DNA from: Microbispora rosea subsp. aerata | Lineage (GTDB): Bacteria > Actinomycetota > Actinomycetes > Streptosporangiales > Streptosporangiaceae | NCBI RefSeq assembly: GCF_014647835.1 | Contig: NZ_BMPY01000003.1 | Span: 186,001-250,000, forward strand | Direction of reading: 5' to 3' | DNA length: 64,000 nt | Part shown: positions 19,645-31,568 of the stretch, in pieces | How the letters are laid out: every line of letters begins with the position of its first letter | How positions within the stretch are numbered: the stretch's first letter is position 1 | Position numbers and translations under genes: made by a program | Notes under the pieces: generated by a model | Told to the model about the DNA's origin: nothing | Databases searched by the model: none | What the model saw: the letters and a program-made list of their open reading frames with translations, nothing else

Positions 19645-19734
19645 CCCCGCCCAGGCCATGTCTGACGCATCCCTTATGCCCCAGGCGGCGTCTGGCTGGG
19701 TTGTCGCCAGGCTCGCGGCGGGCGAGCGGCTGCG

Positions 19735-19875
19735 CCAGACCGACTGCGCACCGCCGGACCCCGCCAGACCGACTACGCACCGCCGGACCCCGCCAGACCG
19801 ACTACGCACCGCCGGACCCCGCCCGGCCGACCGTGCGCCGCTGGGACTTCGCCGGACCGACCGTGCCGAATCTCG
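19735..19875. repeat. 29-bp minisatellite, three near-perfect copies plus decayed copies
   Basis: Units at 19735-19763, 19764-19792 and 19793-19821 read CCAGACCGACTrCGCACCGC followed by CGGACCCCG; only one position differs between them. Two weaker units follow (19822-19851, 19852-19875), and the pattern fades to ~19950. This is most of the 336-bp gap 19645-19980; no gene is supported there. Confidence 0.75.
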
Positions 19876-19980
19876 CCGTACGGAGCCGGCCGTGCCCGTC
19901 TGATCCCGCCGGGCGCGCCGGGCCGACCCGGTGTGACCCGGTTCCCCGTTCCCCAACGATGATCGAGGAGTCCCCCGCAG

Positions 19981-20628
19981 ATGGACGTCTTTGAAGCCCT
20001 CTACACGACCCGAGCCATGCGGCGGGTCAAGCCCGACCCGATCCCGGCGGAGGTCCAGCAGCGGATCCTGGACGCGGCGGTCCGCGCCCCCAGCGCCGGC
20101 AACACCCAGGGCTGGCGGTTTCTGCTGGTGGACGACCCGGAGGTGAAGTCCAAGCTGGGGCCGCTGTATCGGGACGCGCTCGGCAGGCTGTTCGAGGGGC
20201 ACTACAAGCCGATGCGCGAGCGAGCCGAGGCGACCGGCGACACCCGCACGCTCAGCGTGCTGCGGTCGGCCCGGCATCTGGCCGACAACTTCGAGTCCTA
20301 TCCCCTGCTGCTGTTCGCCTTCACCCGCAACGACCCGAGCGGCGGCTCCATCTATCCGGCGGTGTGGAGCGCCCAGCTCGCCGCCCGCGCGTTCGGGGTG
20401 GGCAGCGCGCTGACCTCCGTGCTGGGGCTGTTCCACGCCGCCGAGACCATGCGGATCCTCGGCGTGCCGGAGGACAAGGGATGGCAGATGGCCTGCATGG
20501 TCACCTTCGGCTACCCGACCGGCCGCTGGGGTGTGGCCCCGCGCCGGCCCGCCCACGAGGTGGCCTTCCGCAACCAGTGGGGTGAGCCGGTCGGCTTCGA
20601 GATCCCCGAGCCTCTCTGGGAGCCCTGA
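19981..20628 (+). CDS. nitroreductase family protein
   Basis: 215-aa FMN-dependent oxidoreductase of the nitroreductase fold. The N-terminal signature (ALYTTRAMRRVKPDPI, then RAPSAGNTQGWRF at ~38-50) provides FMN phosphate and ring contacts; GVGSALTSVLGL and the late GYPTGRWG follow in the usual order. The ATG at 19981 has GAGGAG ~13 nt upstream. The stop codon overlaps by a few bases the surviving fragment of an ABC ATPase gene, so a deletion joined the two. Its physiological substrate (nitroaromatic, quinone or flavin) cannot be read from the sequence. Confidence 0.88.
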   Translation: MDVFEALYTTRAMRRVKPDPIPAEVQQRILDAAVRAPSAGNTQGWRFLLVDDPEVKSKLGPLYRDALGRLFEGHYKPMRERAEATGDTRTLSVLRSARHLADNFESYPLLLFAFTRNDPSGGSIYPAVWSAQLAARAFGVGSALTSVLGLFHAAETMRILGVPEDKGWQMACMVTFGYPTGRWGVAPRRPAHEVAFRNQWGEPVGFEIPEPLWEP

Positions 20629-21098
20629 GCCGATCCGGCCAGCGCCGCCGCCTGGACGTCGCGCTCGGCATCGTCGGCCGTCCCGGCGTGCTGTTCCTCG
20701 ACGAGCCCACGACCGGGTTCGACCCCGAGGCCCGGCGGGAGTTCCACCTGCTGATCGAACGGCTGGCCGGCGAGGAGGGGCTGACCGTGCTGCTCACCAC
20801 CCACGACCTGGCCGAGGCCGAGCGGCTGTCCGGGCGGATCGCCGTGCTGGTGGCCGGGCGGGTGGTCACCTGCGGCAGCCCGGCCGAGATCGCGCGTGCC
20901 GTACAGGCGCCGTCGCTGGTGCGCTGGGCGGACGGCGAGGTGGAGACGACCGGCCCCTCCGGTGTGGCCTGGGACCTGCACCGGCGGTACGGCGGCCCGG
21001 TCCCCGGGCTGGAGATCAGGCGGCCGACCCTGGAGGAGAGCTACCTGGATCTCATCGAGGAGACGCGCGAGACGGCGACCGTCGGAGGAGTGCGATGA
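20628..21098 (+). pseudogene. 5'-truncated ABC transporter ATPase (DrrA-like), lacks Walker A
   Basis: From the end of the nitroreductase gene an open frame reads LSRSGQRRRLDVALG then LFLDEPTTGFDP (Walker B), TTHDLAEAERL (H-loop) and a C-terminal tail. The ATP-binding half with Walker A and the Q-loop is gone; the LSGGQ signature is altered to LSRSGQ. A GTG at 20688 could start a 136-aa product, but it could not bind ATP normally. The frame ends with an ATGA overlap into a permease remnant. The family is antibiotic/drug-type ABC-2 export. I read it as a deletion remnant. Confidence 0.8.
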
Positions 21099-21701
21099 AC
21101 GCGACGACGCTGGGGCTGCGGCGGGGCTGGACCGAGCAGCTCAACCTCTGGAGCGACCGCAGGGAGCTGCTGAACGCCCTCCTCGGCACCGTCGGCACGT
21201 ACGCGGTGCTGATCCTGTTCATCGGCGGCAACAACGTGCCCGGCACACCCGTGTCCATGGCGGCGTTCATGACGCCGGGGTTCCCGGCGTTCGCGGTGTT
21301 CTCGACCGGGCTGATGGCGCTGCCGATGCTGATCGCCGCGGACCGCGAGGACGGCACCCTGATGCGGGCCCCGCACGCTGCCCGAGGGCGTGCGCGTCTA
21401 CGTGATCGGCAGGGCGGTCACGACGCTGCCGACGATCGCGCTGAACGCCGCGTGCGTCCTGCTGGTGGCCATGCCGCTCGCCGGGGTGAACGTGCCGGCG
21501 ACGCCCGCGCGGTGGTTCACGCTCGCCTGGGTCTGGTGCTCGGCACGCTGGCCGTCGTGCCGCTGGGCGCGGCCGGCGTGCCGCCGCTGTGGCCGTGTTC
21601 CTCGGCGTGTTCGCCCTGTGGCGGACGCACCTGCTGCTGCCGTCGCTGGTCGCCGGCTGGCGGCTGCCCGACCCGCCGCCGGACGACGAGCCCGGCGACC
21701 C

Positions 21702-21714
<13 letters not shown>
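21095..21714 (+). pseudogene. frameshifted ABC-2 type permease remnant
   Basis: Begins with an ATG overlapping the ATPase stop and encodes membrane segments (AVLILFIGG, FAVFSTGLMALPMLIAAD). The frame then breaks near 21370 (a C-run; sense resumes as TLPEGVRVYVIGRAV), again near 21527 (resuming as LGLVLGTLAVVPLGAA), and again near 21590 (resuming as FLGVFALWRTHLLLPSLVAG to a TGA at 21712). Three shifts plus missing sequence indicate decay rather than one sequencing error. It overlaps the convergent neighbour by 13 bp. Confidence 0.78.
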
Positions 21715-23764
<2,050 letters not shown>

Positions 23765-23842
23765 CCTCGTCCGTACGGGCCGTCCGAGGAGCTCGGCGCT
23801 TTCCCGGCGCACGTGGGGAAGGCGTCGGCCCGCCCGCGGTCA

Positions 23843-23910
23843 CCGGTAGAGTCGTCAGCCGGCCGGAATCTACCGGCGATCAGAGCTCCCGGCGCGTGCG
23901 TCGGCACGCG
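23843..23910 (+). promoter_or_regulatory. two inverted repeats in the leader of the FKBP gene
   Basis: CCGGTAGA / TCTACCGG (23843-23850 and 23869-23876) encloses 18 nt; CGCGTGC / GCACGCG (23893-23910) forms a tight hairpin with a 4-nt loop, ending 23 bp before the ribosome-binding site. They may be operator and leader structure. Function unknown. Confidence 0.35.
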
Positions 23911-23943
23911 CGGCGCTTCGGCACGTACGGACAGGAGGCCCAC

Positions 23944-24318
23944 GTGGCACTGGAGAAGCCCGAGATCGACTTCCCCGAGGGCGAGCCGCCCGCGGACCTG
24001 GAGATCGTCGATCTCATCGAGGGGGACGGGCCGGAGGCCAAGCCCGGGCAGAACGTCACCGTTCACTACGTCGGGGTGGCGTTCTCCACCGGTGAGGAGT
24101 TCGACGCCTCGTGGAACCGGGGCCAGCCGTTCCAGTTCCCGCTCGGCGGCGGCCGGGTCATCGCCGGCTGGGACCGCGGCGTGGCCGGCATGAAGGTCGG
24201 CGGACGCCGCCGCCTGACGATCCCCCCGCACCTCGGGTACGGCAACCGCGGCGCGGGCAACGTCATCAAGCCCGGTGAAACGCTCATCTTCGTCGTCGAC
24301 CTGCTCGGCGTCGGCTGA
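23944..24318 (+). CDS. FKBP-type peptidyl-prolyl cis-trans isomerase
   Basis: 124-aa single-domain FKBP that speeds proline isomerisation during protein folding, probably cytosolic (no signal peptide). The fold signature is present: VTVHYVG (~39-45), EEFDASWNRGQPFQFPLG, VIAGWDRGVAGMKVGGRR and PHLGYGNRG, ending LIFVVDLLGVG. The active-site aromatic and Asp residues are all visible. The start is GTG at 23944, preceded by a perfect AGGAGG five bases upstream; the longer frame back to 23761 has no family match and is rejected. Confidence 0.93.
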   Translation: MALEKPEIDFPEGEPPADLEIVDLIEGDGPEAKPGQNVTVHYVGVAFSTGEEFDASWNRGQPFQFPLGGGRVIAGWDRGVAGMKVGGRRRLTIPPHLGYGNRGAGNVIKPGETLIFVVDLLGVG

Positions 24319-24357
24319 CCGTACGCCGATAGGGCCCCGAGGCGCTCCGGATGGGGG

Positions 24358-25989
24358 ATGGCAGACCCGGAGCGCTTTGAGGATGATGGCCGCGTGGACG
24401 ATGCCCTCCCGGACCGCGGCCTCACGGGCGGCCCCTCCGAGCACGACCGGCTCGAACCCGGCCGCCCACACACCGCCCCCTCGCGGCGCGTCCCCCGGCC
24501 GCGCGGCCTCGCACCGCCCCGGGGAGGCGCCGGTGGCGTCCGGCCGGGCGGGCCACTCGTCAATCTGCCCCGGGCCGTGCCCGCGATCGCCGTCGTGACC
24601 GTGGCCGTGCTGCTCGCGGTGAGCCCGTGGTACGGATATCACCGCGACGAGCTGTACTTCCGCATGCTGGGCGAGCGGCCGCGGCTCGGATACTTCGACA
24701 CGCCGCCGCTGACACCGTTGATCGCCCGGCTGTCCACGGAGGTCTTCGGGGACACGGTCGTCGCGTTGCGGATCGTGCCCGCCCTATGCACCGGGGCTCT
24801 GGTGGTGCTCGTCGCGCTGGCCGCCCGCGAGCTGGGCGGCGGCCGTACGGCTCAGATCCTCGCCGCGGCCGGCACGGCCACCTCGGTGCTGCCTCTCATG
24901 GCCGGTCACGCGCTGCTGACCCTCACCCCGGACCTCGTGCTGTGGAGCGCGGTCACGCTGTGCCTGCTCCGGGTGCTGCTCAGGGGAGACGGGCGCTACT
25001 GGCTCTGGGCGGGAGCGCTGTGCGGGATCGCCGCGTACAACCGCCACCTGATCGTCGTGCTGCTGGGCTGCGCGGGCCTGGGTGTCCTGCTGGCCGGTCC
25101 GCGTGAGGTGCCGCGGGACTGGCGGCTGTGGGCCGGCGCCCTCCTGGCGCTGGCCGTCGCCTCGCCGAACCTCGTCTACCAGGCCACGCACGACTGGCCG
25201 CAGCTGCAAATGGCCCAGGCGTTGAAGATCGACGAGGGCGCGGACAACCGGGCCGCCTTCATTCCCCTCCAGTTCGTGCTGCTCGGGCCCGTGCAGACGG
25301 TGGTGTGCGTGGCCGGCTGGCTGCGGTTGTGGCGCGACCGGCGGGTCCGTTGCCTCGCCGTCGCCTATCCCGTGGCCTGCGCGCTGGTGCTGTATTCGGG
25401 GGGCCGCCCCGACTACACCGGCGGGTTCCTGCTCTACCTGTTCGCGGCGGGGTGCGTCGCGGCGGCAGGGTGGCGGTGGCGGAAAGCGTTGATCGCGGCG
25501 CTGGCGGTCGACGCCGTGGTGGCGGTGGTCGTCGCGCTGCCGGTCGTCCCGGCCGCGTCGCTCGCGGACACGCCGGTGGCCGCCGTCAACGAGGTCGCCC
25601 GCGAATCGGTGGGCATGCGCGACCTGGCGGCGCAGACGGCCAGGGTGGTGAACGGCCTGCCCGCCGCGGAACGCGCCGGGGCGGTGCTGCTCGCGGTCAA
25701 CTACGGCGAGGCCGGCGCGTTGCGTCGCTGGGCGGGCGAGTTCGGCCTGCCCGCGGTGTACAGCGGGCACAACGAGCTGTGGTGGTGGGGGCCGCCGCCG
25801 GAGGGGACGCGGGTGGTCGTGTCCGTGGGCTACCCGCCCGCCCACCTGCGCACCGTGTTCGCCGACTGCGCCGCGGCGGGCAGGTTGAGTGGGCTGCCCG
25901 GCGAGGAACAGGGCGTGCCGATCACGGTCTGCCGCGATCCACTCCGCTCCTGGCAGGAGCTCTGGCCGATCATGCGTAACTACAGCTAG
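24358..25989 (+). CDS. GT39-like polyprenyl-phosphate-sugar glycosyltransferase, membrane protein
   Basis: 543-aa integral membrane protein of the ArnT/PMT (PF13231) group, which moves a sugar from a polyprenyl-phosphate carrier to an acceptor outside the membrane. The signature loop after the first helix reads YHRDELYF and then [11 protein letters not shown] (~98-125), containing the catalytic-type Asp-Glu pair. About ten hydrophobic helices follow. The C-terminal ~120 aa are soluble. The first ~75 residues are charged and low-complexity, so the real start may be further in than the ATG at 24358, which has only a G-run ahead of it. Donor and acceptor are unknown; no cell-wall gene neighbours are present. 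Confidence 0.8.
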   Translation: MADPERFEDDGRVDDALPDRGLTGGPSEHDRLEPGRPHTAPSRRVPRPRGLAPPRGGAGGVRPGGPLVNLPRAVPAIAVVTVAVLLAVSPWYGYHRDELYFRMLGERPRLGYFDTPPLTPLIARLSTEVFGDTVVALRIVPALCTGALVVLVALAARELGGGRTAQILAAAGTATSVLPLMAGHALLTLTPDLVLWSAVTLCLLRVLLRGDGRYWLWAGALCGIAAYNRHLIVVLLGCAGLGVLLAGPREVPRDWRLWAGALLALAVASPNLVYQATHDWPQLQMAQALKIDEGADNRAAFIPLQFVLLGPVQTVVCVAGWLRLWRDRRVRCLAVAYPVACALVLYSGGRPDYTGGFLLYLFAAGCVAAAGWRWRKALIAALAVDAVVAVVVALPVVPAASLADTPVAAVNEVARESVGMRDLAAQTARVVNGLPAAERAGAVLLAVNYGEAGALRRWAGEFGLPAVYSGHNELWWWGPPPEGTRVVVSVGYPPAHLRTVFADCAAAGRLSGLPGEEQGVPITVCRDPLRSWQELWPIMRNYS

Positions 25990-26047
25990 TTCGCGTCGAC
26001 ACATCCTGGCCCTGCCGTGCGCGGCCCTGGCGGCGCCTCGCCGCGTT

Positions 26048-26270
26048 GCCGCCTTGCCCGCGGAAACCGCCACGGGCTCACGATCTCCGCACGCCCGGCG
26101 TCGCCGCCCCGCTGACCATGGCCCGGGCGACGTCTCACCATCGCCGCCCTGCCCGCGGAAACCGCCACGGGCTCACGATCTCCGCACGCCCGGCGTCGCC
26201 GCCCCACTGACCGTGGCCCAAGAAACGTCTCACCGTTGTCGCTCTGCCCGCAAAACTGCTCCCGGGCGCG
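26048..26270. repeat. 95-bp tandem repeat, two full copies and one partial
   Basis: 26048-26142 and 26143-26237 are nearly identical (GCCGCCyTGCCCGCGGAAAC...), with a third partial copy starting at 26238. The first ~65 bp of the unit is almost perfectly conserved; the last ~30 bp is more diverged. This makes up most of the 403-bp gap 25990-26392 before the ligase gene; no gene is supported there. Confidence 0.75.
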
Positions 26271-26392
26271 AAATTCCCAGAAGTCCCAGGAGTCGGGTTG
26301 CGTCCCTTTCCGCTTCGGTGGCGACCGGCGCGTGTCAGCCGAGCCCGGACCCGTCCTGGGCATCTGCCGCTGTGGTGAGGCAGGATTACGGT

Positions 26393-27919
26393 GTGTTGCT
26401 GATCGACCTTGCCAGGACGTCCGCGGCGGTCGCCGCGGACTCGGCGCGGGTCGCGAAGATCAGGCATCTCGCCGACCTGCTCCGCAGGGTGGGACCGGAC
26501 GAAGCCGAGATCGCCGTCGCGTACCTGTCGGGTGAGCTGCCGCAACGCCAGATCGGGGTGGGCTGGCGGAGCCTGTCCGACCTTCCCGATCCACGCCAGG
26601 TCGCCACGGCGACCCTGACGCGGGTCGACGCGCTGCTGACCCGGATCAAGGCCCAGTCCGGCGCCGGTTCGCAGGCCGCCCGGCGTGAGCTGCTCGGTGA
26701 GCTGTTCGGCGCCCTGACCCGGCAGGAGCAGTCGTTCCTGCACCGGCTGCTGACGGGCGAGCTGCGCCAGGGGGCGCTCAACGGCGTCATGATCGAGGCG
26801 ATCGCCATGGCCGCGGACGTGCCCGCGGCCGAGGTGCGCCGGGCCCTGACGTTGCGCGGCTCGCTGCCCGCCGTCGGCGCGGCCGCGCTGCACGGCGGCG
26901 TCGCGGAGCTGAAGGCGTTCCATCTGGAGGTCGGGCGTGCGGTGGCGCCGATGCTCGCGCAGAGCGCGCCCAGCGTCACGGCGGCCCTGGAGAAGGCCGG
27001 CGCCCCCGCCGCCGTGGAGTGGAAACTCGACGGCGTGCGGGTCCAGGCCCACCGGTCCGGCGACCGGGTCGCGGTCTTCACCCGGACGCTCGACGACATC
27101 ACCGCCCAGGTCCCCGAGCTGGTGGAGGCCGTGCTCGGCCTGCCGGGGACCGATCTCGTGCTCGACGGCGAGGTCATCGCGCTGCGCCCGGACGGCCGTC
27201 CCGAGCCGTTCCAGGTCACCTCGGGCCGGGTGGCGAGCAAGACCGACGTCGCGTCGCTGCGCGCGAGCGTGCCGCTGACCGTCTTCTTCTTCGACGCCCT
27301 GCGCGTGGGCGGCGACGACCTGCTCGACCTGCCCTACGAGGAGCGGCACGCCGCCCTGGAGGCCGCGGTCCCGGCCGAGCTGATCGCACCCCGGCTCGTC
27401 ACGGCGGACGCCGAGGAGGCCGAGGCGTTCTTCGGCGACGCCGTACGGCGGGGCCATGAGGGTGTCGTGGTGAAGTCGCTGCGCACGCCGTACGCCGCGG
27501 GCCGGCGGGGGGCCGGCTGGATCAAGGTGAAGCCGCGGCACACGCTGGACCTGGTCGTGCTGGCCGCCGAGTGGGGCAGCGGCCGGCGCCGGGGGTGGCT
27601 GTCCAACCTGCATCTGGGCGCCTACGACCCGGAGACCGGCGGTTTCACGATGCTCGGCAAGACGTTCAAGGGCCTCACCGACGAGCTGCTGACGTGGCAG
27701 ACCGAGCAGTTCCTGGGGCTGGCGGAGGGGCCGACGGACGGCTACGTCGTCACGCTCAGGCCCGCGCTGGTCGTGGAGATCGCCTTCGACGGCGTGCAGC
27801 GGTCGAGCCGCTATCCCGGCGGCATGGCGCTGCGGTTCGCCCGGGTGCTGCGCTACCGGCCCGACAAGCGGCCCGAGGAGGCCGACACCGTGGCCGCGGT
27901 CCGCGCGCTCATGCTCTGA
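26393..27919 (+). CDS. ATP-dependent DNA ligase (LigB-type)
   Basis: 508-aa ligase joining nicks in duplex DNA with ATP. It has an N-terminal DNA-binding domain (~1-190), then the adenylation domain with the nucleophilic lysine in [10 protein letters not shown] (~211), [24 protein letters not shown] and WIKVKP (motif V), and a C-terminal OB fold ending [12 protein letters not shown]. The length is the same as mycobacterial LigB. I take the GTG at 26393 as the start, with a CAGGA seven bases ahead; the frame is open far upstream through the tandem repeat, which is not coding. It is an accessory ligase besides the essential NAD-dependent LigA. Confidence 0.92.
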   Translation: MLLIDLARTSAAVAADSARVAKIRHLADLLRRVGPDEAEIAVAYLSGELPQRQIGVGWRSLSDLPDPRQVATATLTRVDALLTRIKAQSGAGSQAARRELLGELFGALTRQEQSFLHRLLTGELRQGALNGVMIEAIAMAADVPAAEVRRALTLRGSLPAVGAAALHGGVAELKAFHLEVGRAVAPMLAQSAPSVTAALEKAGAPAAVEWKLDGVRVQAHRSGDRVAVFTRTLDDITAQVPELVEAVLGLPGTDLVLDGEVIALRPDGRPEPFQVTSGRVASKTDVASLRASVPLTVFFFDALRVGGDDLLDLPYEERHAALEAAVPAELIAPRLVTADAEEAEAFFGDAVRRGHEGVVVKSLRTPYAAGRRGAGWIKVKPRHTLDLVVLAAEWGSGRRRGWLSNLHLGAYDPETGGFTMLGKTFKGLTDELLTWQTEQFLGLAEGPTDGYVVTLRPALVVEIAFDGVQRSSRYPGGMALRFARVLRYRPDKRPEEADTVAAVRALML

Positions 27920-27940
27920 CCCGGCGTCCCGCCGCGTGAC

Positions 27941-28483
27941 TTACTTGATCAGACGGATGGTCAGCGGGTAGCGGAACTCGGTGGCGGCGAGCGCCGACAC
28001 CCCGCCGACGACGGACAGGACCAGTCCGGCAACCCAGATGACGGGCAGCAGGACGACCCCGACGACGGTGAACGGCAGCAGCACCGTCGCCCCCAGCACG
28101 GTGAGGTGGAAGTTGAGCGACTCCACCGCGTGCTTCCTGATGTAGGGGGACGTCCGGCCCGCGGTCACCATCATCAGCAGCGGGCCGATGATGAACAGCC
28201 CCAGCAGCGCGGACAGATGCGAGGCCGCACCCCCGACCCGGTCTCCCCCGTCCGGGACGGCGGCCGCGTGGTACGAGGGCGGCTGGGGGACGTACGCCGG
28301 GCGGGTCCCGTACAGGTCGTCCATGATGGGCATGAGATCGGCGTGGGTGCGCGCGGTCATCGCCCGGTGCAGCCGCTCGTCCATCCCCTGCTTGTCGAGC
28401 CTGCCCTCGGCGTAGGCCGCTTTGACGTGCTCGACCACCTGTTCACGGTCCTGGTCGGTGACGCGCAACTGGGGGTGTGGCAT
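27941..28483 (-). CDS. DUF1707 / DUF4870 membrane protein
   Basis: 180-aa protein with a short DUF1707 module (LRVTDQDREQVVEHVKAAYAEGRL, given here in part; ~7-60), a Pro/Tyr-rich linker, and a DUF4870 membrane part with helices around LLGLFIIGPLLMMV and the LLPFTVVGVVLLPV region. The HAVESLNFHL motif between helices is typical of DUF4870. The function is unknown; DUF1707 is a small cytosolic module common in actinobacteria. The start at 28483 (MPHPQLRVTD) places the module at the N-terminus; an ATG at 28525 is an alternative. It converges on the ligase gene with a 21-bp gap. Confidence 0.82.
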   Translation of the reverse strand: MPHPQLRVTDQDREQVVEHVKAAYAEGRLDKQGMDERLHRAMTARTHADLMPIMDDLYGTRPAYVPQPPSYHAAAVPDGGDRVGGAASHLSALLGLFIIGPLLMMVTAGRTSPYIRKHAVESLNFHLTVLGATVLLPFTVVGVVLLPVIWVAGLVLSVVGGVSALAATEFRYPLTIRLIK

Positions 28484-28646
28484 CGGGGCACGGCCCTGCC
28501 ACGATGGAGTCGCTGCCGTGGGCATCACAGCATTGGCCTTTCGTCGATCGGCTGTCCGGCTCTCTTCGAGTCTGCCTCCATCTTGTGCCCGGCACGCGGC
28601 CGGCGGCATCAGGGACATCCCCGACATCGCCCCGAGATCGCCCCAC

Positions 28647-31568
28647 TCAGAGGTGCGAAGGGGTCTCGACCTCGGTCTCGCCGAGCCAGGCCGGGGTGAT
28701 GCCGAGATCCCGGCAGATGGCCCGGGCGAGGCCGAACAGCTCGGCCGCCTCGTCCGCGTTTCCCCGGCTGCGGGCGACCCGTCCGAGATGGTGGAGCACG
28801 TCGGCCTCGACGACCCGCTCCCCGCAGGCCCTCGCGTGCGCCAGTGCGAGCGTGAGAGTCCGGTGCGCGGTGTCCCAGTGCGTCAACGCGGCCCACGCCC
28901 GGCCCATCCCATACAGGGCGTGGGCGATGCCCACCTTGTCGTCGATGGTCCGGCAGAAGTCGTGGACGCGCTCGAACGTGGCCAACGCGGCGGCCGGCTC
29001 CCCGCACTCCAGGCTCAGCTCGCCGAGCCGGTAGTTCACCTGCTGGACCAGGCGGGCGCCCTGCGCCTTCCGCGCCATCTGGAGGGCCTGCTCCAGACTG
29101 ATCCGGGCCTGTTCCCGATTGCCGAGCTGGAGATGGATCTGCCCGATCTGACGCAGCACGAGTGCCTCGTTGCCCACGTCGCCGAGCGCGTTCAGGGCGG
29201 CGGCGCTGCGCTGGGCGCGGGCGAGGGCGTCCCGGAGCCGCCCCCGGAGGCGGTCGAGGATGGCCAGCTTGTGCTCGGTGATGGCCTGGGCGTGCCTGTC
29301 ACGCAACGCCGTGAAGATCGCGGCGGCCTGCCCGACGAAATCCGCCGCCGCGTCGTAGTCGTGCCTGTGCAGGGAGAGCTCGCCGAGCTCGGCGAGGATG
29401 ACCGCCTCGCCGCGGCGGTTGCCGGCGGCTCTGGTGGCGTCGAGGGCCATCTCGTGCGTCTGCTCCCACTCGTCGTGGTGTTTGCGGACCTCGAAGAGCG
29501 GCGCGGCGGTCACCGCGAGATCCCAGCAGAGGTCGTCGAGGCCGAGGTGCGCCGCCTGGCGGACCGCTCCGACGATGTTCGGCAGTTCGGCCTCGCACCA
29601 GGCGACGGGGTCGGTGACGATCTCCCTGAGGTGCTCCTCCTCCATCGGCCGGCGCCGGGCCGCGCCGTGCAGGACCAGATGATCGTGGCCGGCGAGCTGG
29701 GTGTGGGCGTACTCGGTCACCGTCAGCAGGGCTCCGAGGGCCCGCTCCAGCGCCGCGCGCACCTCGTCCGGGGAGAGCTGCGCCTGCGCCTGCTGCCGGG
29801 CGAAGATGCGGACCAGGTCGTGCAAGCCGTACCGGGCCCGGCCGTGCTCCCCGGTCACGACCGTGACGAGGTGACTGTGGGTGAGCTGGTCCAAGAGGTC
29901 CTCGGCCTCCCGCAGCGGGCAGTCCAGCAGCGCCGACGCGGCCCACTCCTCGTATTCGACGAGGTCGAGACTGCCGAGCAGCATGAGAAGGAGCCCGGCC
30001 CTCGGCTTCAGCGCCGCGTAGGAGAGCATCAGGTTCGCGCGGACGTCCAGCTCGCCGTGCACGAGTTCGTCGAGCCGATGGTGCTCTCCGGCCAGCCGGT
30101 CGACCATCCGGCGCACCGGCCAGTGCGGCCGGGCGGCGAGGCGCGCGCCCGCGATGCGCAGTGCGAGCGGATGACGGCCGCACAGGCCGACGAGCCGCGC
30201 GCCGGCCTCCGGGCTGCTTCTCATCCGGTCGTCGCCGAGCATCCGCTGGAGGAAGTCGATCGCCTGTTCCTCGGTGAAGGACTCGAGCTCGAGCCGGCGT
30301 ATGCCGGGGACGGCGGTGAGGCGGTGACGGCTCGTGATCAGGACGGCGCAGCCGCTCGTGCCGGGGATGAGCGGCATCACCTGGCTCTCGTCCGCGGCGT
30401 CGTCGAGGATCAGCAGAACCCGGCGCTCCGACAGCACCTCCCGGAGCATCGCGCTGCGCTCCTCGATGTGCTCGGGCAGCCGGGTGTCGGGAACTCCGAG
30501 GGTGCGCAGCAGGTTGGCCAGCGCGACACCCGGCGGGATGCGGCGCGCCGCCTCGGTCCCGCGGAGCGGCACGAAGATCTGCCCGTCCGGGAAATCCCGC
30601 CGCAACCGATGGGCGACGTGGACGGCCAGGGTGGTCTTGCCCGTGCCGCCGCGCGCGGACACCGCGACGATGGACGGGCCGACCCGGTCGGCGGAGGTCA
30701 GCCAGCGGGTGATCCGTCCGATCTCCTCGGCGCGGCCGGTGAAGTCGGGAGTGTCGGCGGGGAGGTTGCAGGGGTGCGGCGAGGCGGGGGCACGTTCCTC
30801 GCCCGGCGAGACGGTCTCCCGAAGGATCGCCTGTTCCAGTTCCCGCAGCCGCGGGCCGGGCTCGATGCCGAGCGACTCCACGAGGAGGGCGCGGGTGTCC
30901 CGATAGACCTGCAGCGCCTCCGCCAGGCGGCCGGACCGGTGCAGCGCCTCCATCAGGCGGCCCCGCAGCGATTCACGCAGCGGGAACTCCTCGACGAGCT
31001 GGACCAGGACCGGAACCATGTCCGCATGCCGCCCGCGCGCGAATTCGAGCTCGACCCACCGGCTGACGGCGGTGAACCGCTGCTCCTCCAGGACCGCCGC
31101 CTCGGCCCGCAGCGCGGGGCAGTCGTCGAGCCCCGCGAAGGGAATGCCGGTCCACTCGTCGAGGGCGGTGCGGAGGCACTCCGCCGCGTGCGCGACGTCG
31201 CCGCCCGCGGCCAGTTCCTCGCTCCTGGCGACCAGGGCGGCGAACCTCAGGGCGTCCACCTCATGAGGCCGTACGTGGAGCAGGTAGCCGCGAGAGACGC
31301 GGGCGATGCGGTGCCGGTCGCCGAGAACGGTCCTCAGGCTGCGAATGTAGGCGCGCAGGTTCGCGCTCACGGACGGGGGCGGATCCGACGGCCACAGGCC
31401 GTCGATCAGCCGGTCATCCGGGACGACGGTGTTCGGGCAGCAGAGCAGAAGGGAGAGGAGGGTCTGCACCTTCTGGCCCTTCAGAGCGACGGGGGAGCCG
31501 TTCACCCACAGCTCCAGCGGCCCGAGCACGCGGAACCGCACGTCTGGATGCTGCTCTCCCCCCGCCAT
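28647..31568 (-). CDS. AfsR/SARP-family transcriptional regulator with NB-ARC and TPR domains
   Basis: 973-aa regulator. Residues ~8-95 form an OmpR-like winged helix (VRFRVLGPLELWVNG, then SVSANLRAYIRSLR), followed by the bacterial transcriptional activation domain (BTAD, ~100-250). A STAND-type NTPase follows with the P-loop GGTGKTTLAVHVA (~304-316) and LLILDDAAD. The C-terminal third is TPR repeats. Such proteins bind direct repeats near -35 boxes and often activate secondary metabolism. The start is ATG at 31568; TAATAT (31578-31583) lies 9 nt upstream, so the leader is nearly absent. The 5' end overlaps the DMT transporter gene by 155 bp. No biosynthetic cluster lies beside it, so its targets are elsewhere. 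Confidence 0.9.
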   Translation of the reverse strand: MAGGEQHPDVRFRVLGPLELWVNGSPVALKGQKVQTLLSLLLCCPNTVVPDDRLIDGLWPSDPPPSVSANLRAYIRSLRTVLGDRHRIARVSRGYLLHVRPHEVDALRFAALVARSEELAAGGDVAHAAECLRTALDEWTGIPFAGLDDCPALRAEAAVLEEQRFTAVSRWVELEFARGRHADMVPVLVQLVEEFPLRESLRGRLMEALHRSGRLAEALQVYRDTRALLVESLGIEPGPRLRELEQAILRETVSPGEERAPASPHPCNLPADTPDFTGRAEEIGRITRWLTSADRVGPSIVAVSARGGTGKTTLAVHVAHRLRRDFPDGQIFVPLRGTEAARRIPPGVALANLLRTLGVPDTRLPEHIEERSAMLREVLSERRVLLILDDAADESQVMPLIPGTSGCAVLITSRHRLTAVPGIRRLELESFTEEQAIDFLQRMLGDDRMRSSPEAGARLVGLCGRHPLALRIAGARLAARPHWPVRRMVDRLAGEHHRLDELVHGELDVRANLMLSYAALKPRAGLLLMLLGSLDLVEYEEWAASALLDCPLREAEDLLDQLTHSHLVTVVTGEHGRARYGLHDLVRIFARQQAQAQLSPDEVRAALERALGALLTVTEYAHTQLAGHDHLVLHGAARRRPMEEEHLREIVTDPVAWCEAELPNIVGAVRQAAHLGLDDLCWDLAVTAAPLFEVRKHHDEWEQTHEMALDATRAAGNRRGEAVILAELGELSLHRHDYDAAADFVGQAAAIFTALRDRHAQAITEHKLAILDRLRGRLRDALARAQRSAAALNALGDVGNEALVLRQIGQIHLQLGNREQARISLEQALQMARKAQGARLVQQVNYRLGELSLECGEPAAALATFERVHDFCRTIDDKVGIAHALYGMGRAWAALTHWDTAHRTLTLALAHARACGERVVEADVLHHLGRVARSRGNADEAAELFGLARAICRDLGITPAWLGETEVETPSHL

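Noticed and set aside
19622-19903. Frame over the 29-bp minisatellite
   Set aside because: 29 is not a multiple of three, so the peptide changes frame between copies; no sign of coding selection.
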